DNA of 22,172 nt from NCBI GenBank assembly GCA_913009765.1, contig CAJVYT010000025.1, forward strand, positions 1-22,172, given 5' to 3'. Shown here one piece after another: positions 1 to 6,363 of the stretch. The translations under genes were made by a program, and so were the position numbers. The stretch is from an uncultured candidate division Zixibacteria bacterium. GTDB lineage: Bacteria > Zixibacteria > MSB-5A5 > GN15 > FEB-12. A model generated the notes under the pieces. The model worked only from the letters and a program-made list of their open reading frames with translations. It did no database searches and was not told the DNA's origin. Numbering within the stretch: the stretch's first letter is position 1; every line of letters starts with the position of its first letter.

Positions 1-696
1 CAGGTACCGACTATTGGCGTGCATCATATGGAAGCACATTTATTAGCGCCGATGTTAGATGACCCGGCGCCGCAATTTCCGTTTATCGCATTATTGGTTT
101 CTGGTGGACATACCATGTTAGTTAAAGTTGCAGCATTTGGTGAGTATGAAGTGTTAGGCGATACACTGGATGATGCTGCCGGCGAAGCGTATGATAAAGT
201 TGCAAAAATTATGGGACTCGGCTACCCCGGCGGAGCGGCACTGGATAAATTGGCGGGAGCGGGAAACAGTTCTTATATGAAATTCCCCCGGGCTATGTTA
301 CACGATAAGAGTTATATGTTCTCATATTCAGGTTTAAAAACAGCGGTATCGCTTCATATAAAAAGTTTGTCAGATGATGAATTCAATGCTAATATCTCAA
401 ACATAGCCGCATCATTTCAAGAGGCTGCTATTGAAGTTTTGGTTGAAAAAACATTGCGTGCAGCCAAAGAGAAACATATCAACCATATCGCTTTTGCAGG
501 CGGTGTGGCAGCCAATAGTCGTCTTCGTTCAATGTTTTCAGAACGTATTCGAGGTAACCAAAAAATATTTTATCCGCCTATTGAGTTGTGTACCGATAAT
601 GCCGCTATGATTGCTGCCGCCGGATATTACCGTTTTAAAAAAGACGGACCATCAGAGTTAATTACCAACGCAGTACCGTATCTCAAAATGGTTTAA
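1..696 (+). CDS. tsaD: tRNA N6-adenosine threonylcarbamoyltransferase TsaD, 3' part
   Basis: C-terminal 231 residues of TsaD; the gene begins upstream of the window, and the reading frame is open from base 1. TsaD is the catalytic subunit that transfers threonylcarbamoyl from threonylcarbamoyl-AMP to A37 of ANN-decoding tRNAs (t6A) in the cytoplasm, with TsaB and TsaE. Visible family motifs are the metal-binding HHMEAH (residues 8-13 of the fragment), LLVSGGHT, DDAAGEAYDKVAK, YSGLKTAV, AGGVAANSRLR and CTDNAAMIAAAG, whose Asp is the second metal site. The fragment runs to the normal C-terminus and stops with TAA. The GTG at 19 is an internal valine codon and not a start. No clear terminator follows; the cobalamin riboswitch begins 67 bases downstream. 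The assignment is very secure. Confidence 0.97.
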   Translation, partial: QVPTIGVHHMEAHLLAPMLDDPAPQFPFIALLVSGGHTMLVKVAAFGEYEVLGDTLDDAAGEAYDKVAKIMGLGYPGGAALDKLAGAGNSSYMKFPRAMLHDKSYMFSYSGLKTAVSLHIKSLSDDEFNANISNIAASFQEAAIEVLVEKTLRAAKEKHINHIAFAGGVAANSRLRSMFSERIRGNQKIFYPPIELCTDNAAMIAAAGYYRFKKDGPSELITNAVPYLKMV

Positions 697-723
697 TTCT
701 GTATTCTCAATTTCCTAATTCAC

Positions 724-729
724 TTGACA
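724..729 (+). promoter_or_regulatory. possible -35 box upstream of the cobalamin riboswitch
   Basis: A consensus TTGACA lies 34 bases before the riboswitch P1 stem, about where a -35 element would be needed. No good -10 hexamer is seen at 16-18 bases spacing (the area reads CCAAAT/TTAACT), so only the -35 half is supported. Confidence 0.25.
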
Positions 730-763
730 AATCAAAATTCTCTCACCAAATTAACTACACATC

Positions 764-925
764 ATTTTGGTGCTGTCTACAAGAGACAGATAATAGGGAA
801 GACGGTGCAACTCCGTCGCAGCCCCGCTACTGTAAGAGTTACTTGGCAAACAAAATACCACTGGTCAGCAGACCGGGAAGGTGTTTGCTGAAGGCTGATA
901 CTCAAGCCAGGAAACCTGCCAAAAT
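764..925 (+). ncRNA. Cobalamin (B12) riboswitch
   Basis: Adenosyl/methylcobalamin-sensing leader RNA. The P1 stem is a perfect 7-bp pairing, ATTTTGG (764-770) with CCAAAAT (919-925). Inside it are the conserved blocks in canonical order: GGGAAGACGGTGCAACTCC, GCAGCCCCGCTACTGTAA, CCACTGG, CCGGGAAGG and the B12 box AAGCCAGGAAACCTGCC (904-920). It precedes the btuB-like receptor by 75 bases, so the expected action is repression of vitamin B12 uptake when cobalamin is abundant. No terminator with a U-run lies between aptamer and gene. A small hairpin (TTATG 974-978 with CATAA 985-989) abuts the Shine-Dalgarno sequence at 990-994, so control is more likely translational; that last point is inference. 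Confidence 0.95.
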
Positions 926-999
926 CTAAAATTATTTGCTGACAACGGCGTGGGTTCGTTGAAATACTTACGCTTATGGTCAGTCATAAAGGAGTAACC

Positions 1000-2928
1000 A
1001 TGAAGCGTTTTTTTATGGCTGCTTTACTGTTATTTATGTTCGGAGCGACGGGAACCGAAGCAAACAGTAAAAGCGGAACTGTCGACAATCCGAAACAAAT
1101 TCCAGACTCAATCGTAATTACCTCCAACAGATTTCCAACCCCAATTGAGAAAGATGCCAGTTCGGTTACAATTATCACCGAGGAAGAGATTGAAAAAAGT
1201 CCGACTGTGATGGTTTCTGAACTGCTTAAACAAGTTGCCGGAATAGATGTTGTCAGGTCAGGCGGTTTGGGTACTCAAACATCAGTTTTTATGAGAGGTA
1301 CAAACTCAAATCATACCTTGGTTCTTATTGATGGTGTCGAAATGAACAACCCAAGTTCGCCGACTACCAGTTTTGATTTTGGCTCTTTAAATGTAAGCAA
1401 TATCCAAAGAATCGAAATCCTGCGAGGACCTCAGTCTGTACTCTATGGCTCCGATGCTGTCGGTGGAGTTATTCAAATCTTCACCAAACGCGGGTTTGGA
1501 AATTTGCAGGCTGATATAATTTCTGAAGCAGGGGCATATAAAACATATACTGAATCAATCAATCTAAGTGGTTCGCAGGGAAAAGGTGACTACTCTTTGT
1601 TTGTCTCAAGAAAAAATTCTGACGGTTTTTCTACAATACGTCAAGATGCCGGCGGAGATGAAAAAGACGGTTTTGAAAGCTCTGACATTATAACCAATGT
1701 TGGTATTCAGGTTATAAAAGATTACGACTTAACATTTAACGGTCGCATTACCGATGCTGATGCGGATATTGATCAATCTTATGGCGTTTTAGATGACCCT
1801 AATTATACTTCTGAAAATAAAATGAAAAGTTTTATGATTAGATTTAAAAATCATAACTCAAATTCTATATATTTTCAACCTGATGTATCCGTCTCTCTAT
1901 TTAATCAGGATATAAAAACTATTAACAAAGAAGATGATGCTCATGTTGGTGAGTCGTCAGAATTTAATTCCAATGGAAAACGGTTGAAAATTTCAGCATC
2001 AAATTTTATGAACATATATAAAAATATAAATTCTATAATTGGTGTTGAATATGAAAAAGAAACATTCAATTCTGATTACAATTCTGCAAGTTTATGGGGG
2101 GGATATGCTGATACTGTAAACGAAGTAAGTGCCTCAACATTTTCTCTCTATGGTTTAGATGATTGGAATGTTACTGACCAATTTTCAGTTTCCGGTGGGG
2201 TGCGATACGATGACCATGAAGATTTTGGCTCTCAGTTTACATACAGGTTTACCTCGTTAAATCGTTTCAAGTCCATAGGCTTAACAGTCAAAGGTACTTA
2301 TGGCACAGCATTTAAAGCACCATCGTTGTATCAGCTCAATCATTCACTTTATGGCAACCCTGAGTCGCAGCCGGAAGAAAACAAAGGTTGGGAACTTGGT
2401 TTTGAAAAAAAATCTCCTGATAATATTTTGCAATTTGGGGCAACATATTTTTCTAATGATATTGACAACTTAATCGGATTTGATGCGATGTTTCGCTCAA
2501 TAAATATAGCCAAGGCAACCTCTAAAGGTGTTGAAGCATTTGCACAAATTCTTTTTAAGAAAAGTTCAGTCAGAATAGATTTTACCTATACCGATATAAA
2601 AGATAAAACGTATCAAAGTAAAATTCTCAGACGACCTAAAGAAAAAATAAGTTTTAAACTCGATCATCAATTCTCAGATGCGGTGAAAGCAAATATTTTA
2701 ATTCGTACAATCGGTGATCGGTTCGATACAGACTTTAGACCGTATCCTTTTGAAGATGTTGTTTTAGAAGGTTATACAGTTGTGAATTTATCGGCTTCAT
2801 ATCAGGTAATGCAAACTGTTACTCTCAACGGTCGGATTGATAATCTGTTTGATGAAGACTATCAGGATGTGTTAACATATAATACGCCTAATCGTTCAGG
2901 GTATATTGGTGTCAAATTATCTTTATAG
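1000..2928 (+). CDS. btuB: TonB-dependent outer-membrane cobalamin receptor (BtuB-like)
   Basis: A 642-residue outer-membrane receptor importing corrinoids using TonB-ExbBD energy. I start it at ATG 1000 because AGGAG (990-994) lies 5 bases upstream and the product then begins with a normal signal peptide (MKRFFMAALLLFMFGATGTEA). An in-frame ATG at 976 has no Shine-Dalgarno and would add 8 residues ahead of the signal peptide. A TonB-box-like DSIVITSNR follows the signal peptide and resembles the E. coli BtuB box. The plug domain shows SELLKQVAGIDVV, FMRGTNSNHTLVLIDGVE and RIEILRGPQSVLYGSDAVGGVI. The barrel contains FKAPSLYQL and ends with the TonB-receptor hallmark RIDNLFDEDYQDV plus a terminal strand GYIGVKLSL. 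Substrate assignment rests on the upstream cobalamin riboswitch and the BtuB-like N-terminus. No btuFCD genes are in the window. Confidence 0.93.
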   Translation: MKRFFMAALLLFMFGATGTEANSKSGTVDNPKQIPDSIVITSNRFPTPIEKDASSVTIITEEEIEKSPTVMVSELLKQVAGIDVVRSGGLGTQTSVFMRGTNSNHTLVLIDGVEMNNPSSPTTSFDFGSLNVSNIQRIEILRGPQSVLYGSDAVGGVIQIFTKRGFGNLQADIISEAGAYKTYTESINLSGSQGKGDYSLFVSRKNSDGFSTIRQDAGGDEKDGFESSDIITNVGIQVIKDYDLTFNGRITDADADIDQSYGVLDDPNYTSENKMKSFMIRFKNHNSNSIYFQPDVSVSLFNQDIKTINKEDDAHVGESSEFNSNGKRLKISASNFMNIYKNINSIIGVEYEKETFNSDYNSASLWGGYADTVNEVSASTFSLYGLDDWNVTDQFSVSGGVRYDDHEDFGSQFTYRFTSLNRFKSIGLTVKGTYGTAFKAPSLYQLNHSLYGNPESQPEENKGWELGFEKKSPDNILQFGATYFSNDIDNLIGFDAMFRSINIAKATSKGVEAFAQILFKKSSVRIDFTYTDIKDKTYQSKILRRPKEKISFKLDHQFSDAVKANILIRTIGDRFDTDFRPYPFEDVVLEGYTVVNLSASYQVMQTVTLNGRIDNLFDEDYQDVLTYNTPNRSGYIGVKLSL

Positions 2929-2937
2929 CTAAGCAAG

Positions 2938-2964
2938 GTCAAGACCCCTGCGGTCTTGACTTTT
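2938..2964 (+). terminator. Palindrome / possible terminator after btuB
   Basis: A perfect 9-bp stem, GTCAAGACC (2938-2946) and GGTCTTGAC (2952-2960), with loop CCTGC, followed by TTTT. It lies 9 bases after the btuB stop and could terminate transcription, although the U-run is short. The CCTGY loop and GGT/ACC stem edges match the palindrome at 14142-14164, so it may equally be a member of a dispersed repeat family. Confidence 0.5.
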
Positions 2965-2973
2965 ACCACCTCC

Positions 2974-2992
2974 ACTCCGGTTTCACCGGAGT
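2974..2992. repeat. Short palindrome in the post-btuB repeat cluster
   Basis: ACTCCGG (2974-2980), loop TTTCA, CCGGAGT (2986-2992): a perfect 7-bp GC-rich stem without a U-run on either strand. It is one of four hairpins in about 190 bases between btuB and the next gene. Confidence 0.55.
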
Positions 2993-3009
2993 CCGGAACA
3001 GTTAATTCT

Positions 3010-3066
3010 GTAGGTTGCGGTTCCGTTGGTTTGAAATCGTTAGATTTCAAAATCGAGAAACCCGAC
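3010..3066 (+). repeat. REP-like element, GTAG plus long imperfect hairpin
   Basis: GTAG (3010-3013) is directly followed by a long foldback. The outer arms GTTGCGGTT (3014-3022) and AACCCGAC (3059-3066) pair with one bulged C and one G-U pair. The inner arms TTTGAAATC (3030-3038) and GATTTCAAA (3043-3051) pair perfectly over loop GTTA. The GTAG-plus-hairpin layout is that of REP sequences recognised by RAYT transposases; that comparison is established knowledge, membership here is inference. Confidence 0.5.
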
Positions 3067-3102
3067 AGTCTTTTAAAAGAGAAGTTGAGATATTTAGTGT
3101 AA

Positions 3103-3129
3103 GGCAGACATCTTCGTCTGCCAATCTAC
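3103..3129 (-). repeat. REP-like palindrome
   Basis: GGCAGAC (3103-3109), loop ATCTTC, GTCTGCC (3116-3122): a perfect 7-bp stem. On the minus strand GTAG (3129-3126) lies three bases 5' of the hairpin. It sits 31 bases beyond the stop of the minus-strand gene ending at 3154, so it may also help end that transcript, but no U-run follows. Confidence 0.5.
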
Positions 3130-3153
3130 AAGACTAATAATCTATACTGTTTT

Positions 3154-3609
3154 TTAACTATTGATGTGAGGCATCAAAACTTTAGTGGTGGGTATTTCTT
3201 CATCGATAAGAGAATTGATATAATCAAATGCTTCTCTCTTAGTTATGAAAAATCTCTTTTCTGTATCGTGAATTTTATTTAAAGTCATTTTCAAAGTCAA
3301 CCGGCTTATGCTGGTTCCGTAGGCAACAGCACCTTTTGGAAATAAATAGTTTTTTGTTAGTTTTTCCAAAAAAGGTACAATTTGTTTATTAAAATCAAGA
3401 TCAAAAATAATAGAATTGAAATCAACGACCATATACAGCCGTCTGTTTTTGCTGTGTTTTTTTAATTTAGATTCAATTCTCTTATACATATATATCATTT
3501 TTCTTGTGGTATTTATATTGAGCTTACTGCTTGAGGTAAAATGAACAATCCCTTTATTTTCATCAATTTCAGTAATAAAATGTTTTGTATTATCGTGTTT
3601 TTTGGTCAA
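3154..3609 (-). CDS. Hypothetical protein, possibly STAS/SpoIIAA-like fold
   Basis: A 151-residue cytoplasmic protein with no signal peptide or membrane segment. I do not recognise a named family with confidence. The arrangement is an N-terminal strand region (IVHFTSSSKLNI), an acidic/hydrophobic strand (LYMVVDFNSIIFDL), then a strand-turn-helix (AVAYGTSISRLTLKMTL) and a C-terminal RFFITKREAFDYINSLIDEE. This recalls STAS/SpoIIAA-like proteins whose last part reads F..tReeAl.yl, but this is weak. The start appears to be TTG at 3609: AAGGA lies 7 bases upstream, while the nearby ATG at 3626 runs into a stop after six codons. The gene is monocistronic and divergent from pdxT. Confidence 0.7.
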   Translation of the reverse strand: MTKKHDNTKHFITEIDENKGIVHFTSSSKLNINTTRKMIYMYKRIESKLKKHSKNRRLYMVVDFNSIIFDLDFNKQIVPFLEKLTKNYLFPKGAVAYGTSISRLTLKMTLNKIHDTEKRFFITKREAFDYINSLIDEEIPTTKVLMPHINS

Positions 3610-3760
3610 TTCCGTATCCTTGTCATGATAATAAAGCTATATAGATATTATTATCGGTTGTAAATTGTTTTAAATAAGTTTTTGGTCTTTGATAATCAAA
3701 TATTCTTATTTTAATGATAAATGTATAAATACTGAAAGGGATTGGGATGCAAAAACTTGC

Positions 3761-3788
3761 TTGATTATCCCATTATTTCCCATATACT
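3761..3788 (+). promoter_or_regulatory. Candidate sigma-70-type promoter for pdxT-lipA-ispH-ccmF
   Basis: TTGATT (3761-3766), 16-base spacer, TATACT (3783-3788). It would start transcription about 30 bases before the pdxT ATG. It is the only reasonable hexamer pair seen in the 213-base divergent region 3610-3822. Consensus match only. Confidence 0.4.
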
Positions 3789-3822
3789 TGGATACTATTG
3801 AAACTAAATTAGTGTAAATGAT

Positions 3823-4431
3823 ATGAAAAAATATAAAGAAATAAAAATAGGTCTTTTGGCTCTCCAAGGTGATTATGAATGCCATAAAAAACAGCTCGAT
3901 TTGCTTGGTGTTGCAAACAGTTATGTTAAATTACCTAAACATCTTGAAAATATTGACGGTCTTATCATCCCGGGTGGAGAATCGACTACCATGGATAAGC
4001 TTATAGACCGTTTTGGATTACGGGATAAATTGATTGAATTTGGTCAGTCAAAACCAATCTGGGGAACTTGTGCAGGGATGATACTGTTATCAAATGAAAT
4101 TGAAGCAAATCAGGCAGATGTCAAACCTCTGCAGTTGATAGATATTGATATTGCCCGAACTGCTTTTGGACGGCAGGTTTTTTCTTTTGAAACCGAACTG
4201 ACCCTTAATTTGAACGGTAAAAAAGTGAAAAGTCAGGCATCGTTTATACGGGCACCGCGTATAAAGAGAATAGGTCAAGATGTAAAAATTCTTGCTGATT
4301 ACAATGAAGAACCCGTATTGGTTGAGAAAGATAGAATATTAGCAAGTTCGTTTCATACTGAGCTTGAAAATGATACCTCGTTGCTTAAATATTTTTTAGA
4401 TAATTTTTTTGTGGATAAAGTTAATAGTTAA
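3823..4431 (+). CDS. pdxT: Pyridoxal 5'-phosphate synthase glutaminase subunit PdxT
   Basis: A class I glutamine amidotransferase of 202 residues, normal for PdxT (about 190-200). It releases ammonia from glutamine for PdxS in ribose-5-phosphate-dependent PLP synthesis. Motifs are LALQGDYECH (residues 13-21), PGGESTT (50-56), the nucleophile elbow GTCAGM with Cys83, and the catalytic His178/Glu180 in FHTEL. The usual glycine-arginine segment appears as AFGRQV. No strong Shine-Dalgarno is seen before ATG 3823, but it is the only start that keeps the conserved IGLLALQG strand near the N-terminus. pdxS is not in the window, whereas the two genes are often adjacent. The gene ends 15 bases before lipA and probably leads an operon with lipA, ispH and ccmF. 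Confidence 0.95.
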   Translation: MKKYKEIKIGLLALQGDYECHKKQLDLLGVANSYVKLPKHLENIDGLIIPGGESTTMDKLIDRFGLRDKLIEFGQSKPIWGTCAGMILLSNEIEANQADVKPLQLIDIDIARTAFGRQVFSFETELTLNLNGKKVKSQASFIRAPRIKRIGQDVKILADYNEEPVLVEKDRILASSFHTELENDTSLLKYFLDNFFVDKVNS

Positions 4432-4446
4432 ACGTATATTAAATAG

Positions 4447-5409
4447 ATGTATAAAGTCTTATTTACACAATCGGTTGGTGAGCATTCGGCTCATGGGGTA
4501 AATCCTAAAGCTCCCAAAAAAAATGAACGGAGAATGGTTCCGAACAGCAAACTTCCGTCTTGGATGAAAACCACCGCCGCTAATGGTCCAAATTTTAAAC
4601 GTGTAAAAGATATATTAAGCGAACATGGTCTGCACTCTGTTTGTCAGGAAGCTGCCTGTCCGAATATTCGAGAATGTTGGGATGAAGGTACGGCGACATT
4701 TATGATTTTAGGAAAATATTGTACCCGTAATTGTAATTTTTGTGATGTTCTCAAAGGATTTCCAAAAGGTCTTGATGAAGATGAGCCACGTCGTTTGGCA
4801 AATGTGGTGGCATTATTAAAATTAAAACAAGTTGTGATAACCTCGGTTACACGAGATGATCTGCCGGATGGGGGAGCTACTATTTTTGCCCGGACTATAG
4901 AGCTCCTCCGAAGGCAGGATAAAAATGTGCAAGTTGAATTTCTTATATCTGATTTGGGCGGGAACTATGATTCTTTGAAAATTGTACTTGATTCCGGTAT
5001 GGATGTTTTAGCACATAACGTCGAGACTGTCGGCAGACTTCATAAACGGGTTCGAGGAGCTGCCAAATTGGACAGATCACTGCAAATGCTCAGATGGATA
5101 CATGAGTATTCTAAACGTCCTATTGTCAAAACAGGGATTATGGTTGGGCTTGGGGAGACTATTGATGAACTGACAGAACTGCTTCACCAGATTCATGCTA
5201 CAGGATGTGACATTGTAACTATCGGGCAATACTTGCGACCGTCTCCCGAACATCTTCCGGTTGAAAAATACTACCATCCAAAAGAGTTTGCAGAATTAGC
5301 TCGTATCGGGATGGAAATAGGTCTTGGGTATGTAGAAGCAGGTCCGATGGTACGGTCATCTTATAAAGCGTTTAATCAGACACAGAAATTGTTGGAAAAA
5401 GCATGTTAA
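4447..5409 (+). CDS. lipA: Lipoyl synthase LipA
   Basis: A radical-SAM enzyme inserting two sulfurs into protein-bound octanoyl groups to make lipoyl cofactors of 2-oxoacid dehydrogenases and GcvH. The 320-residue product carries the auxiliary [4Fe-4S] cysteines in VCQEAACPNIRECW, the radical-SAM CTRNCNFCDV (CxxxCxxC), the family signature TSVTRDDLPDGGA, and the C-terminal RSSYKAF that supplies the conserved serine. The first 29 residues before MVPNSKLPSWMK are longer than usual. ATG 4534 is an alternative start, but its GGAG is only two bases away, and ATG 4447 itself has no clear Shine-Dalgarno, so the N-terminus is uncertain. Its stop overlaps the ispH start by seven bases, indicating translational coupling. 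Confidence 0.96.
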   Translation: MYKVLFTQSVGEHSAHGVNPKAPKKNERRMVPNSKLPSWMKTTAANGPNFKRVKDILSEHGLHSVCQEAACPNIRECWDEGTATFMILGKYCTRNCNFCDVLKGFPKGLDEDEPRRLANVVALLKLKQVVITSVTRDDLPDGGATIFARTIELLRRQDKNVQVEFLISDLGGNYDSLKIVLDSGMDVLAHNVETVGRLHKRVRGAAKLDRSLQMLRWIHEYSKRPIVKTGIMVGLGETIDELTELLHQIHATGCDIVTIGQYLRPSPEHLPVEKYYHPKEFAELARIGMEIGLGYVEAGPMVRSSYKAFNQTQKLLEKAC

Positions 5410-6323
5410 AAAAAATTCATATAGCATCTCATCACGGTTTTTGTATGGGAGTAAAACGTGCTATTCAGTTCGCCGAAGACACATCCGAAAATGCTCAGGG
5501 CAGAGTAACAATCCTCAATGAAATTGTGCATAATGAAGCAGTTGTCGAAAAATTTAAACAGCGAGGAGTCGAACAAGCATCATCTGTTGAAGATGTCAAC
5601 GAAGGAACTCTTATAATTTCGGCACATGGTATTGCTCCTGATATAATTGAAAAAGCAAAAGATAAAGGACTGTCGGTTGTTGATGCAACTTGTCCATTAG
5701 TAACAAATATTTATGATATTATCAGAGATGCGGTTAAAGATGATTATTTTATAATTCATTTTGGCAATCCACATCATGATGAAACAATGGGAATAGTCGG
5801 ATATGCTCCTGACCGTATTACTGTTGCTGCGACCGAAGAGGAACTGCTTGCACTTCCTGAATGGAAAGATAGAAAACTTGGTTTAACTGTGCAGACTACG
5901 GCTCATATTGAAGATTTTGCTGTTGTTGAGCAAAAAGCCCTTAAAAAATGGCCGCATTTGAAAATATTTCATACTATTTGTAATGCTACAACAAAACGTC
6001 AATCAGCTATATTGGAATTAGCTCCAAAGGTTGACATGGTGTTAGTTGTCGGTTCACAATCTTCAGCAAATTCAAAGCGGTTAGCATCAATTTCAAATGA
6101 TATCTGCGGTAACGGAAAATTGATAGGGTCAGCAGTTGATATTGATACAAGTTGGTTTGCTGACAATTCTGTTCAATCGGTTGGTATTTCTGCGGGGGCA
6201 TCAACACCTCAATTTCTTGTTGAGGATGTTATAACTAAATTAGTAGAAATTTCAGGCGGAAAAGCAGAGGTTATCCAACCGAAATCAAACAGAATTAACA
6301 ATATTTCTCAAACAGCCGGGTAA
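5403..6323 (+). CDS. ispH: 4-hydroxy-3-methylbut-2-enyl diphosphate reductase IspH
   Basis: Last enzyme of the MEP isoprenoid pathway, reducing HMBPP to IPP and DMAPP with a [4Fe-4S] cluster. It has 306 residues, close to the family norm. The three cluster cysteines are Cys14 (GFCMGVKRA), Cys97 (DATCPLV) and Cys193 (TICNATTKRQ). The substrate-site His/Glu residues are in VHNEAVV, SAHG and GNPHHDET (Glu127). The C-terminal SAGASTPQFLVEDVI is also canonical. The ATG at 5403 overlaps the lipA stop, so the two are translated in a coupled way. It shows that the organism uses the non-mevalonate pathway. Confidence 0.97.
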   Translation: MLKKIHIASHHGFCMGVKRAIQFAEDTSENAQGRVTILNEIVHNEAVVEKFKQRGVEQASSVEDVNEGTLIISAHGIAPDIIEKAKDKGLSVVDATCPLVTNIYDIIRDAVKDDYFIIHFGNPHHDETMGIVGYAPDRITVAATEEELLALPEWKDRKLGLTVQTTAHIEDFAVVEQKALKKWPHLKIFHTICNATTKRQSAILELAPKVDMVLVVGSQSSANSKRLASISNDICGNGKLIGSAVDIDTSWFADNSVQSVGISAGASTPQFLVEDVITKLVEISGGKAEVIQPKSNRINNISQTAG

Positions 6324-6363
6324 ATAAAAAAAACAGTATTTTTTTTGCGTAAGGGTGTATATA

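Noticed and set aside
2862..3050. 62-codon minus-strand ORF over the end of btuB and the palindrome cluster
   Set aside because: It overlaps the btuB C-terminus antisense and its sequence comes from the hairpins; no ribosome site or family match.
6326..6346. A8-CAGTA-T8 inverted repeat between ispH and ccmF as a terminator
   Set aside because: The stem would be purely A-U with no GC, too weak for a terminator, and the genes look co-oriented within one operon.
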